64,000 nt of DNA from positions 124,001 to 188,000 of the forward strand of contig LATX02000227.1 in assembly GCA_001466705.2 (NCBI GenBank), in the 5' to 3' direction. The position numbers and the translations under genes were made by a program. This DNA is from Moniliophthora roreri (lineage: Eukaryota; Basidiomycota; Agaricomycetes; Agaricales; Marasmiaceae). Within the stretch, counting starts at the first letter, position 1. Every line of letters starts with the position of its first letter. Shown here piece by piece: positions 21,745-33,605 of this stretch. The notes below the pieces were generated by a model, which saw only the letters and a list, made by a program, of their open reading frames with translations, was not told the origin of the DNA and did no database searches.

Positions 21745-23327
21745 TCAAGCCATTTTCTCAACACTCTGAGCCGGACCCTGAGAGGACACTAATCCAGATC
21801 CTCTGTCACTTGTCTCTGAATCACCTTCGCCAAAATCAACAGTACGTAGTTGAGATTCCTGATCGTTTTGCGGGCGCGCGCTCGCAAACCGCGCTGTGGA
21901 AACTTGCTGGTGAACACTGTCCGCAGTCTTTCCCATTCCAGCGCGGACAATGATCAAGGTTGGGGCGATACCCTGAAAGAAATATGAGCGTTCTGCAAAT
22001 GTCAACATGTTGCGTGGATTAGGGAATACGCTTACCGCAACCTGCCATACCACCGGGCCTAGGTCCACTGGAACAGCCCCAGATGCTTCTGGATCCACGG
22101 TATACCCAATGATAATTTGAACGATGATTGCTATCGGATACAAGACTCCAGATTCAAGGCTATTCATGTCATTGAGATAAGTATTCCTTTGGGTGAAGGA
22201 TGTCGTTTAGACTTACATGATCGCCACAATGCGCTTGTACTTGTCATTTATCGTTTGACCCATTAGAATCCGTGCTTGCCGGGTAATCCACCATATCCTT
22301 CCAGCTACTTGGACATCAGTATCCAAGTCTGAGTCTTGCAATCCAGCACGTACCAGTCATTAAGGTGATGATACCGTTCACGATGACGTTTGCAATGGAA
22401 TACCCCAAATTTAGGGTGTTTGCTCGTAACAGCAGAGCGACGTTCGAATCTACGGTCGTATCGTCTTCTCCGATACCCCACATGATGTAGCTGACTATCC
22501 CCAACACTTGAATGTCCTTGAGTCCATTTTATCCGGAATAAGGGGAACGTGCGAAACTACTTACTGTTTGTACCGAGCGACAACAACATCAAAGGAAGAA
22601 CGATACGTTTCCTCGAGTCCCATATGATCCAGCATCGGTGAATCTAGCAGCAAAATCTCCGTCAGCGCCTAACAGCAAAAATAACAAACGTACGAGCATT
22701 GTGTCAGCCACCAAGCTGAGATAAATATTAATTCATCAGATTGAGCAGAAAAGACCTCATTAAGGTACTAACTTAATCACGTTCGCGCCGATATTCACAA
22801 ATGTGCTATGGAATAACCGTTATGATCAGATTTAGAGATATAGACTTTCTATGAATAAAAATACTCACTTTGGAACAGTCTTCAACGTCTCGCCGAACAG
22901 ATATTCGACGAGTTTACTGTAGTCCCTCGTTCTCCCAGCTTCAAAGTATATAATTTGCTGTTGAATCATCATCCAGCCCTGGAAAGCATTCGTTACGGAC
23001 GCAAGCACAAAGAGCGTCACTGTCCATCCCAGGTAGAGCATTCTCTGCGGATGTTCATGGTGGCGCTTACAGAGGATTTTGATGCTCATGCCGAAGAGAA
23101 GGATGTAGAAACCTGATTACGGTAAAATAATATTGTCAGTCGTAGTCGGTGAAACTTGAGACAATGCTTGCCATATACAAGGAACATAGCCTATACAGCA
23201 ATATTAAGAAAACATCGAATGGAATGAATTGTCAAAGGAGAATGCTCACCGACAACGTGCTGTTCGTGGTCACCACAACTGATTCGGTGGTGATGTAGGA
23301 CTCTGCAATTTTCTCAACGGAGGACAT
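21745..23327 (-). CDS. Seven-TM family protein G7
   Basis: Ten exons join to 355 residues: 23327-23250, 23190-23172, 23112-22869, 22805-22773, 22715-22694, 22643-22565, 22506-22354, 22304-22217, 22159-22036 and 21972-21745. Motifs are MSSVEKIAESYITTES, AMFLVYG, FYILLFGMSIKILCKRHHE, LYLGWTVTLFVLASVTNAFQ, LVADTML, IHRCWIIWDSRKR, NLGYSIANVIVNGIITLMTG, GRIWWITRQARILMG, LESGVLYPIAIIVQ and GIAPTLIIVRAGMGKTAD. The tail is polar and ends in SVEKMA. Intron 2 uses a GC donor. It is the parent or sister of truncated G2. The protein is intact; its role is unknown. Confidence 0.82.
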
Positions 23328-23580
23328 TGCGTATGCTCTGTAAAGCGTGTCACCTAGAGCTAGGGAAGTATGGTATGAATGAGGATGAATGCCGTTTGAC
23401 TCACCGTCAAGCCTCATCTTATATCGAGTAACTACTTTGCGATCAATAACGTTCTGAGATGATCAAAGAGTCTTCCACATGCTCGAAAACTTGGCGTTGG
23501 ATACTAGTAACCTGGCCATCTCAATTTAGTTCAATCTCAAAATAGGAGCGGGCCAAATGAGGCATGTACCTAGAAAACTA
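22690..23580 (-). repeat. Inverted duplication arm B (matches 6680-7641 plus)
   Basis: The reverse complement of this segment matches 6680-7641 almost base for base, from the upstream region (CTAGGTACATGCC near 23565) through exon 5 of G7 into CTCGTACGTTTG. The two arms lie about 15 kb apart, in opposite orientation. Confidence 0.8.
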
Positions 23581-23643
23581 CTCCAAGTCTCCAACAGCTC
23601 GTGGTACCCTAGAGAGAAGATGATTATGATCATGATTTACGCG

Positions 23644-23790
23644 GGACGGAGATCAGGTTACGCACGAACAGCGGGATCGCCGCCTTCATTTTCATGGTTT
23701 TACAGTTTGGAATTCTCATGGGCTTACAGCACGGCTTGATGTTTTTGTTCGGGCGGTGTGGAACCATTATTCTTTCGGCGTTCCAGGTGT
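23644..23790 (+). pseudogene. NCS2 purine/xanthine permease-like fragment, copy 2
   Basis: GYARTAGSPPS in one frame and FGILMGLQHGLMFLFGRCGT in the next recreate the LGLQHxLxMxGG-type first membrane segment, with a frameshift between the two parts. It aligns with the fragment at 3345-3465 over about 120 bp and sits likewise upstream of, and divergent from, a seven-TM gene. Confidence 0.4.
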
Positions 23791-24705
23791 TGGCAAAACA
23801 AAATCTGCATAAGGTGAGATTGAGATTGATTCATCGAATGAAAGGGCACTGTAGAGCTTCTAGTTCTTGGACCAAACTTTATTGGCTGGCGCTTGGAAGT
23901 GAGGTACCAACTACCCTTTCCAACGTGTGAGTAGCAAGCACACATGAATCCGAGATCGGGGCCAGTATTTTGAGGCCCGAGAGCGGCCTAGTTTAAGTTA
24001 CCAAAGACCCGGACCTTGAAAGAGAAGGTTAAAGATTCCTTTGAGAAGGTCAGGTCGGGTTCGGCTCACCCAGTACCAGGCTTGCAACAGCATATCTGTG
24101 CTTTGGCCTTCATGCAGCCAACCTCTAATGCCAGGCTAGAGGACCATCTTATTACTTCCCTTCCTTGGCGCATCCACGGCAATTAATTCATAGTACGAAC
24201 AGAGTCCAAGTTAGTGAGAGTCCAACGACAGTCATATTTTTGCTTCGTGCGTTCATTGAGGGAGATCGCAGAACGTTAAGAAAGATGGTGATTGTTCGGG
24301 AGAAGAGCGAATTGCCGACGGCAAAGTTGTCTCACTCACATGATCATGATGAGCACGCGCGACTAGTCATTACAGTCGCGGCACAAAAATTTGCAATGCC
24401 TTATTGAGTAAATCATTCACACGGCCCCCAAAAATTTCCCGAAATGGTTAGAGGCACATTACAGGCTCGACAAAAACCCTCAGCAAGACTATTTCTTTCG
24501 TGGATTTTTTGAACACAATCAATTGTACCATATCATAGAAGCTTAATACAGAAAGAAAGATTGAAGAAGATAATGATTATGCAAAAGTATTTGTGTTGCA
24601 ATGTGTTCCCAGTGCAGATGGGAAACTCTTTCCCAATAAGGCATTGCAAATTTTTTTGCCGCGACTGTAGGTAAGTAGAGATATTTTTTACAAATTTACG
24701 ATCAT
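23791..24705. other. Repeat-like intergenic DNA upstream of G7
   Basis: No gene is supported. The segment 23930-24320 is one of four diverged copies of the low-copy block also seen at about 3570-3810, 28540-28790 and 32820-33000. Confidence 0.45.
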
Positions 24706-26294
24706 TTATTCCTTCTTCGATAAATTTCGACTCCAATCTCCCGAGGTACCAGAAGCAGCCTCATTTTGAGCCCCAGGTAATCCTCCAATCGAAATCGAGA
24801 CTTGCTGCAGCTGACGAGATGTGGATTCCCTCGGACCTTCAACATCCTGATGCACCATAAACTGTAGAGTCGAGATTGTCCGGTCTACACTCTCGATTGA
24901 CTTTCCGGCTCGAGCGCGTGCAATGACCAGAGTTGGAGCAATACCCTGCATGTTTCACTTAAATTGTAAGCCAAGAATAAGAGTGATGTACTCACAGCAA
25001 CCTGGGAAACAATGGGAGAGAAATCTATAGGAGCTGATTGCTTAGAGTTCGAGTCGCTCACATGAACGATGATCATTTTTATCATAATGGCTAGGGGGCA
25101 AAGAAGCCCGGATTCCACACTGTAAATGTAGTTGCATCAGTACCATCATAAGAATGTGCAGTAGGTTGGTTGACTTGCATGATTGCTATAACCGTTCGAT
25201 ACATGAGCGATGTTTGCCGACCTAACAGTCGTCGTATTTGTCGGCTTATGTACCAAATTCTGCCCGCTATAAGCCATGAGCGATACGTTGAAAAACGCGA
25301 CTCAGGACGTACCAGTCAAGAGTGTTACCAAAAAGCTCAACGCAGCGTTAATCACCTCGACCGAGAGCGCCATCCTATTTCCTGTCACGTATAAACTCCA
25401 ATTCCACTCATTGTATGCGTTTCTGTTCCTGAGCGCCGTTAAGATGCTCCCAGTCACTCCTAAGCCTGTTTAATTATGGTTACCAAGTTCGAAAGTGTGA
25501 GACGGAACAAGCAAGGAAAAGACTTACATGTACGACAGAATGCTGCAAATAAGAGCGGCAAAGCGACGATTTTGCGCTTGTCCCATACTGTATAACACCG
25601 ATGGATCTGTGGTAAGGTATAAGTAGGAATGGGACAGAAATGAGCGTTTGGATTGGTTTTACCACCGTCAAATCGGAAGTCAAACTAAGAAAGACAGAAA
25701 ATCTCAGTGATAGGCCTCCACATGCAGAGTTGGGAGCTGACCTGATCAAACCTAGTAATGCACTGAGTACCCCTCTATAATTTTAACTCAATAAGTAGAG
25801 AACGCTGACACGGAACATGAAAACTCACCTTCTTGCTATGTTAGTATCATCATGAGCTAGATGCTCAAGGAAAGGCTCATAATCCCTCGACCTAGCCATA
25901 TCATAGAAAAACAAGGCCTGACTGTAATAGTACCAGGTGCAGATTGCGGTTGAGGCTGTCGCGAGACCGAACAATAAAAAGGTGGACCAAATGTAGAGTT
26001 TATTCCTTTTATCATTATTGGGATCTTTCTTCGAGCGTCGAAAGATGGAGACACATATGCCGAAGACGACAACGTAAATACCTGAGGGTGTTCTTGAGCT
26101 AGGCGAATAGTTAGACGCAAATTTTTCGTACCGTAGACGAGGAAAGTCACCTATGTATGCAGGGCATGAGAATCGAGTATAGGAGTGATGTAAGGTATGG
26201 AACTTACGATTATAGTGTTCAGCGGCAATGTTACTACAAATTGTCGGTCTAGAAAAGGCGCGACTGTCTCCTCCAGTTCCGATCGGGAAGACAT
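24706..26294 (-). CDS. Seven-TM family protein G8
   Basis: Ten exons join to 365 residues: 26294-26208, 26150-26132, 26081-25829, 25774-25742, 25685-25664, 25606-25528, 25465-25313, 25266-25179, 25119-24996 and 24945-24706. Motifs are MSSRSELEETVAPFLDRQF, VTFLVYG, IYVVVFGICVSIFRRSKKD, LTSDLTV (22-nt exon), IHRCYTVWDKRK, GRIWYISRQIRRLLG, VESGLLCPLAIMI and GIAPTLVIARARAGKSIES. Compared with G4-G7, the exon-5 ADxML motif is altered and the sequence is diverged. The intron after exon 8 has a GC donor (GCAAGT), as in G9. It forms a close pair with G9, produced by tandem duplication. Confidence 0.8.
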
Positions 26295-28950
26295 AACGAG
26301 AGTAGGGATACGCGTGGGGGATTTCAATCATAAGGGTTCTCCCTTATACTTATATCTGGGAGCCCCGGACACGCGAGCAACGATTATGATACGCGATACT
26401 ATAGAATAGACATCTCGGAGGACTTATCTTAGGCGCCGACTTGTTAGTCATTGCCAACAGGCCGTAATTGGTGAAACGGCGGCGCAGCCTCCGCTAGACT
26501 GCTATGGCACCCATCAGGAAGAGAAGAGTCTGGTCAAAGCGAGCTCGCCGACAGGAGCGAGCTTGGACTTGATGGGCGCAATAGGAGCTTACAACATTTC
26601 AAAGCCCCATGATATGGAGAGTTCGCACTGCTTGTAACCTCTATGCAATGCACCTCTGCCAGTTGTCTAGAAGTCTCACCCTTGGCCAACGCTCCCCCAG
26701 AAACTGATTCCGTCGCTGCTGCTCGGCCCTACTCGGTGAAAGAAAATGCGATTTCGATAAACCTTGCTGAAATACGAGTCAGAATGGTACAAAGTGGATG
26801 AACAGGCTCCCCAGCTTGCGTCGTTCATGACCAAAACTTCTCAGTCTTGTAATACCTCCGTGAAACAGGGAATAGAGTTTATACAGCTACCCAGTCCTCC
26901 TTCCCGGGCCCGCTTTCTGACCGGAGCAGCGTAGTCCACGTGAATTCGATTGCACAGCTACGTTGTAAGAATACGAATATGAGTAAAGAAATCAATGTAC
27001 ATACCGAGATCCATTCAGTTTTCTGCTTGAGCTTGGGAACCTTTTCGGCGGACATCAAGATGGTATCTAGCGAGAAGGTTCTCAATACATTAATGCAAGT
27101 GAGATCAGATCAAAAGGAGCAGATCGTAACGTACTTCGTCGCATGTCGAGTTAGTCATTTCTTCGCAGACGAAGTAAAAGTCGCCGTATATCTGAACGTA
27201 TTATGGGTAATGGAAAAAGCCCTCGATTTGGTAATGTGTCTGTTGACGAGTAGCGAGAGTAGGAAGAGGGTCCACAAGCTTTGGCGGCGGATAGCAGAGA
27301 GCCAGGCAGGTCGTTGTCCGTGCAAATTTTAATAACGCACTACCTTGACAAAGATACATGTCAAAAATGATGGGATGAAGCAGAAGACTGCTCACCAAGT
27401 AGATCCGCATTAATATCAGACACTTAGATTCAAGCATTCAATGATTCGGATCTGCGGTTTTCCATTCCTGGTACTGGTGCGAGATCTGAAGAATGTAAGT
27501 CCGAAATTCACTCGGATGATATAAAGATAAATAATACACCCAAGTCTGAACGACAATGTAGAGAATATTCAGGGACACACGATCAAACAATGAAATCTGG
27601 TGAAAAATAATGAGGTCGGTCGATAAAAATGAGCGCAAAATACTCCTTACATATAAGCTAGCCAATTTTCACGACTGCTTTCTCCTCAGAGGTGTTAAAA
27701 GGCTGAACGGACGAGTTTTCGGTGCATATTGATTTGGAGGGGTAGAACGTCATCCTTGGACTGATTCAATACCACGCGAATAGTTCCTTCTTAGGCTCTG
27801 ATTTTGACCTGACTCGGAACCAGGCATCAGATGCGCGCAGCAATCAATTAAATAGGGTACTCGCCTTTCGAATTCGGGCATCCCGGCGTTTTTCTAGTTC
27901 CTCTAATCGTCTCAATGGACTGGCGTTATTGTCTAACTAAAGGGTGGGCGAAGGCGATGTTTGTTTGGCCGCGTATATCTCAATAATCATATAGCCAATA
28001 TTCTGATCATTTCACCACTGCGAACGTACCATTTTGTGTATCTCCACCGGGACTGTTAGGGAATCATTCTGATGGTGTATTGGGACAGGTAATCTAGCAA
28101 ACAGAATGAGTGCCGTAGATTAACGCAAACACAAAGGAGTGGGTAAACAACCCGGGTTGTGCGACACACCGACCGCTTTTCTGTTCTCTCCCAAAATATT
28201 GCTCTTGTCAGCAGTGACATTCCGTGTTTAAAGCCGTCATACCAACATCACAGAAATTCCGATATCGAGCTTCCAACCGACTCTGGAGTGGCGGTATACA
28301 TATCTCCATCGGCACTGAGGACATGGTAAACAGAGATATGTCCCGATTTCTGGACGAGTTAGTAGGCAATGTATTATTTACAGTATCCATGCTCGTATAC
28401 TCGTTATTAAGTCTAGAAGGGAAGGAATGTGAAACACGAGCAACGAAAATAAGGAGGAGACTGAAACTGACTTCATCTGTAACCGCGATTCAGGCCAGTA
28501 AACTTGGATGCTCAGAGTTCGCACAGTGCCCTTTGCAACGTGGAGCAAAAGACACGTGGAGCAAAAGACCTGGCCTTGAAAGAGTCCCGTTTGAATTTCC
28601 AGGTCAAGTTTGACTCACCAAGAGCCCATCTGTATCCATCTTCGTCAGCTCCAATGTAAACGGTACGCTAGATCTAGAGGTCATTGTGACATAGGCTATC
28701 CATTGAGGATCTTCGGGGGATTGCAGAGCTTTCGAAGAGAAAGATGATTGTTCGGGACAAAAGCGAATTGCCGGCGGCAAATTTTTTTCTCAGCCGCTAT
28801 TGCGCAATATGTCTTTTCTGTTTCACACGATGAGTCCCCATTCTCCTTCATTATTCATATTCAGATTATTCTATTTCGCGTCTTTTTTTGCCAATCCCCG
28901 GCTCTTGCAGGCTCGACCCCTTCCGTAGAAGCGAGATAACTACTTCCCAA
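24706..28950. repeat. Tandem segmental duplication, copy A
   Basis: G8 plus its upstream DNA corresponds to G9 plus upstream DNA at 29434-33180. Shared landmarks outside the genes include CTTCCCGGGCCCGCT (26899 and 31682), TAGATTCAAGC (27425 and 32271), ACGAT/ACGCAATCAAACAATGA (27580 and 32368) and the CCGTTTGAATTTCCAGGTCA block (28585 and 32872). Similarity in the noncoding part is patchy, so the duplication is not recent. Confidence 0.65.
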
Positions 28951-29433
28951 CTTCCTTGCCCAATACGTCTAGGGCTACAAACACTATCGTCTCCGAAAAG
29001 AAATCGAAGGGTTACACAGTGCTCGAAAGGTGGTGTGTTGGCAGGTGGAGGTGCATCTCCTCTCCTTATCAATACACGCGACACTGACATCTCAACAGGT
29101 ATGAGAAGGAACCAACAACTTGAATTCGCACAAATACTCTCCCAAATTGGTAAAGAAGATTCGAAGACCATGCTGACACGGTTTTTGTCGTGTTATCTCC
29201 TCATGCCCGCTCTCCACCCCATCATAGTCCGGCACGCTTCTCTAACCCTCGCGGGGTTTATTGGCGGACCTCCGAGGTACATTATCCACCGAAACCCACT
29301 CGGCAACAAACTGTCGTATCTAGAGGGGCTCTCACCTACCTTGCTAATCCCGTATCACAATGCACCAAAGGCCCCTCAACTAGATATGCACGATGTTAAT
29401 CTTCCGATTCCTCCGTGAATTTGTTCCTGTTCA
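26295..29433. other. Interval between G8 and G9, no firm gene
   Basis: Several ORFs with hydrophobic stretches lie on the minus strand between 26880 and 28390 (for example near 27540-27600 and 27400-27430), and one on the plus strand at 28888-29418. None shows a family motif, and the exons cannot be joined convincingly. The minus-strand pieces may be remnants of another membrane-protein gene. Part of this DNA recurs at 31640-33180. Confidence 0.4.
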
Positions 29434-31008
29434 CTACTTCTCCGACACTGATAAATCTCCTGAGTTACTGCCAGTAGAAGCAGCTTGATCTCGATCTCTA
29501 GGTGATCCTCGAATCGAGATTGAGACCTGCTGCGGATGAGACATGGATTCCCTTGGATTCTCAACATCCTGATGCGTCGCGAACTGTAGAGTCGAGAATG
29601 TCCGGTTCACGCTCTCAATTGATTTTCCTGCTCGAGCGCGTGCAATAACCAACGTTGGAGCAATACCCTGCCGTGTTTCGTTTTAATTGCGAGTCAAAAA
29701 CCAAAGCAGTATACTCACAGAAACCTGGTAGACCACCGTAGAGAAATCTATAGGAGCCGATTTCTTAAAGTCCGGGCCGCTCACATGGATGATAATCAAG
29801 TTGATCGCAATGGCTAAAGGGCAAAGAAGTCCGGATTCCAGACTTTGAATACAGGTATATCAGTACCCCCATGATATTGTGCAATAAGTTGGTTGACTCG
29901 CATGATCGCTATAACTGTTCGATACATGAATGATGTTTTCCGACCCAACAGTTGTCGAACTTGTCGGCTAATAAACCAAATTCTGCCCGCTATAGTTCAT
30001 TAGTGGCGTATTAAAACTCAACTCGGGGCGTACCAGACAAGAGCGCTACTGAAAAGCTAATGATTGCGTTAATCACCTCGACCCCGAGCGCCATTCTATT
30101 TCCTTTTACATATAAATCCCAATTTAAATCATCGAATGTATCTCCTTTCCCGAGTGCCATGAGGACACCTCCAGCCACTGCTACACCTATTAATTCCCTA
30201 TTTAGTAAGCAAGATCAGTATAGGGAGAACAACACCTACATGTGCTACAAAGTGCTGCGAATAGTAGTGGCAAGGCGACGATTTTGCGCGAGTCCCAGAT
30301 CGTGTAACATCGGTGGATCTGTGGGAAAGGTATGGGTTAGGAACGGGACAGTAATGGGCATGCGAGTCTTTATTACCACCGTCAAATCAGAAGTCAAACT
30401 ATGAAAGAAGTAGCGTTTCAGCGGTAGCCCCTGTATGCAGAGTTTAAAACTGACCAGATCAAAGCCCGTAGTGAACAGACTATTCCTCTGAAATTGTTAA
30501 ACGTAACTTGGTAAGTAAGGAACACTGACATGGAACTTAAACCCACCTCCTTGCCATTTTGACATCATCCTTCCCCAGATACTCAAGAAGAGGCTCATAA
30601 TCCTTCGACCTAGCCGCATCGTAGGAAAAAACCACCTGATCGTAATAGTGCCAGATTAATTCCGCAGTCAAGATTGTCGCGAGACTGAACAATAGATAAG
30701 TGGACCAAACGTAGATCTTATTCCTTCTATCATTATCCGGGTCTTTTCTCGAGTGTCGAAAAATAGATACACATATTCCGAAGATGACAACGTAGATACC
30801 TGATGGAGTCTCTGAGCTAGGCGAATGATTGGGCGAAAATCATGTGTACCGTAAACGAGGAGATTCACCTATGTATGCAGAGCATAAGAGTTGAATATAG
30901 GAGCGGTGTTATGGAACTTACAATTATAGTGTTCAGTGGCAATGTCACTGCATATTGACGGTCTAGAAAAGGTGCGACTGCCTCCTCTAGTTCTGATTGA
31001 GAAGACAT
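29434..31008 (-). CDS. Seven-TM family protein G9
   Basis: Ten exons give 366 residues: 31008-30922, 30868-30850, 30799-30547, 30487-30455, 30398-30377, 30318-30240, 30195-30034, 29989-29902, 29842-29719 and 29667-29434. Motifs are MSSQSELEEAVAPFLDRQY, VNLLVYG, IYVVIFGICVSIFRHSRKD, LTSDLTV, IHRCYTIWDSRK, GRIWFISRQVRQLLG, ILESGLLCPLAI and GIAPTLVIARARAGKSIES. Exon 7 is nine nt longer than in the other members, adding three codons. The donor after exon 8 is GC (GCGAGT), like G8. The tail carries Ser- and Arg-rich stretches. Intact; role unknown. Confidence 0.8.
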
Positions 31009-33180
31009 AGGGTGAAGTAGGGATACGCGTGGGCAGTTCCAATTATTGTCGCCAGGGTTCCGCTATACTTATATCAAAGAGGGGACCCAGGGGAGTGGAG
31101 AGTGGGGAATAATCAAGCATACACGAATATAATAGAATAGACCTCCCGGAGGACTTTTCGCAGGCGCCGACCTGTCAACGATTGTCAACAGGCCGTAATT
31201 GGTGAAGGGGGAACGCGGCCTCCGCTATGGGACCCATCAGAATAATCCCGTACACACGAAACCAGGTAATCCGAGCTCGCCTGGCTCTCAATGGCCGGGC
31301 GCAGCAAATTACAACATTTCGATTCTATTTCATGAACGAGTGTTCCTGAACTACCGCATAAAAGGCAGCTGGCAGTGCTTGCAATCCCCGTATATTGCAA
31401 GCCTACTGTATCTCATCTAAATGTAGCAGTGGTGTATAAGTATGTCTGCCAGTTTCCTAGGAATCTCACCTTGCTGGGATCAGTGCTCCTCTAAAGGTTT
31501 TACTTGGCCCTAGCTAAATAAAGAAGCGAACGTGATGCCGATATACCTTGCCGAGATGCAAGAAAAATGTATAGTATACAGTATAGGTCGAATGCTGTCA
31601 CTGACCTAGCCTCGTCGTTCTCGTTCTTGACCGTCGTAACCTGATCCCTAAAATCTTCAGTTCCGCGCTCTCTCCGCAGTCCTTCCCGGGCCCGCTCCGA
31701 CCAGAGAAACTTATCCAGTTGCAGAGCGACGATACAACCATGACAGTACGATACGAATATGGGTAGAAATCAAAATGCTGTATAACGTACCAAAATCGTG
31801 AAATTTATACTCACCGAGATACATTCAGCAGGCTTGGGGACATCAAGCAACCATACCGTGCGCAACTTGAGAGATGGCTAGCTCGACAGAATGTACAGCT
31901 GAAATGCAACACGGTACTGTATGTGGTACCGGACCGCCCAAGACCTGCCATATGGGGCGCCGAGATGCATTTCAGCTGCAAATTCTGTCGAGCAGATTGT
32001 GACGTACATCGTTACGTATCATCTGGCCCGACTCCGACTGGCGCGCAGGTAAACTGTACGTTCTTAGCCCTCGGTGACGACAAAGAAAAAACAGATTCAG
32101 TAGGTAGTAACGGCAAGGGCAGGCTTCGGTGGCCAAGTTACGGCGCAAAATAGGTAAACTAGAAGGTTGTGCAAGCGACTCGTGTAACGTGTCACACTGA
32201 CAAAGATGCAAGTTAGTATGGAAGTAGGATTTTGCTCTCCAAGTACCTTAGTATTCAATTCAGACACCGTAGATTCAAGCCCCAAAGTCTTCAGTGACAC
32301 CCAAATGATGCCGCCGTCGAACTCGGATGATGCAAAAAAGTCTACAATGCACTCGAGTCATGACACGCAATCAAACAATGATATCTAGCGAGCGCAAATA
32401 CCTCCCTACACATCAATTGGTTGGCTCCGAGTGTGGCTGAATGGACATCAACCATTCTTTTCTCTTGTTTGGGGATGGATACTCAAGTATAGGGATGACG
32501 TGGCGTGGATAACTTTCTGCAAGATTCGAAGGTTGAGGATAGGTTATCTGAGGTGACGGTTGCGAGGTATCGATCATTGTGCATGATGGTTCGGTGAAAA
32601 GATGGATAGGCGCGCAAAAAGCACTAAAGAGCACGTGGAGCACGTGTCCGAAGGCGTCGCACAATAGTCATTGAAACAGAGGGATTCGAGCAGTCGAGCA
32701 GTCGTATCAGTTTTCTCAGCTCTTGATTCAAGTCGGGTACTACATTAAACATTGTTTATGAGATGAGAAATAGAAAAACAATGTGTAAGTGAGGTAAAGC
32801 ATAGCCGAGTCAGGTGCCCTTCCCAACGCGGAGCAGAAGATCTAATTCTTCAAAGAGACAACTAAGAGTCCCGTTTGAATTTCCAGGTCAAGTTTGACTC
32901 ATCAAGGGCACATTACTTTCTTTGTGTGTTCAACTAGATCTAGGTCATATTGTGGCGTGTATCGATGATTGTTCGGAATTGCTGCCGGCAATTTTTTTTG
33001 GTCCGTTCAAGTCCCCTCGGCAGTATCCGTTATTGCATAATACGTCTTTTTTCTGCCTCGCACAACGATGAGCAGCTCAACTTTGAAACTCATTCACCTT
33101 CATTATCCGTCTTAAGGCTCCCCCAGCTGCATGTTATGCATCTTCTTTCCTGATTCCCGTCGACTCAACCCTTCCCGCAA
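29434..33180. repeat. Tandem segmental duplication, copy B
   Basis: Direct-orientation counterpart of 24706-28950. It carries G9 and upstream noncoding DNA, ending in the same ATTGCCGGC/GCCGGCAAT-containing segment near 33000. Confidence 0.65.
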
Positions 33181-33346
33181 TCAAAACAGCTGAGAAAATG
33201 AGCCTAGTCATCCTCCCTGCTCTGCAAACACTACATCTGGAAAATATACCAGACGACCTGACCTTATGGTACCCGACGTCACCCTATGTGGGCTGATGTG
33301 ACTCCATGAGAAACAATGTTATGGGTCTCAGATGGTCATATACCAA
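31009..33346. other. Upstream region of G9, no gene seen
   Basis: ORFs are short on both strands, with no recognised motifs. Much of the interval is a diverged copy of 26400-28950. Confidence 0.45.
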
Positions 33347-33365
33347 GGGGGGGGGGGGGGGGGGG
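33347..33365 (+). repeat. Poly-G tract of 19
   Basis: An uninterrupted G run directly after ACCAA, the same context as the G-run repeat at 18171-18180. It may be another copy of that element's terminus. Confidence 0.7.
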
Positions 33366-33429
33366 TCAGTCGTGATGATATGAGGCTTGATGTGAACTCA
33401 CGAGAGCCAATACAGACGGTCGCTCGAGT

Positions 33430-33605
33430 TCACATCAAGTCTCTGTTGGTCGCGTCAAGTTCCAATGGTCGTATCAGCTCCCAGTTGATCCTATCGAGTC
33501 CTAATGGTCATATCGAGTCCCAGTTGGTCTTATCAAGTCCCAGTCAGTCATATCAAGTCCTGGTCAGTCTTATCAAGTTTTAATGGTTGTATCAAGTCTC
33601 AGTAC
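33430..33605 (+). repeat. 20-bp minisatellite
   Basis: About eight diverged direct copies of a unit close to TATCAAGTCCCAGTTGGTCT. The repeats are open in one frame but have no gene-like features. They sit at the boundary between CpG-rich and CpG-poor halves of the window. Confidence 0.75.

Noticed and set aside
28888..29418. Plus-strand ORF of 176 codons between G8 and G9
   Set aside because: Overlapping alternative frame, no motif, and it lies in duplicated noncoding DNA.
1332..31008. Seven-TM genes as Ste3 pheromone receptors or microbial rhodopsins
   Set aside because: No retinal-binding lysine motif, no mating-type gene neighbours, and the conserved GIAPTLIIVR and ESGxLYP motifs do not belong to those families as I know them.
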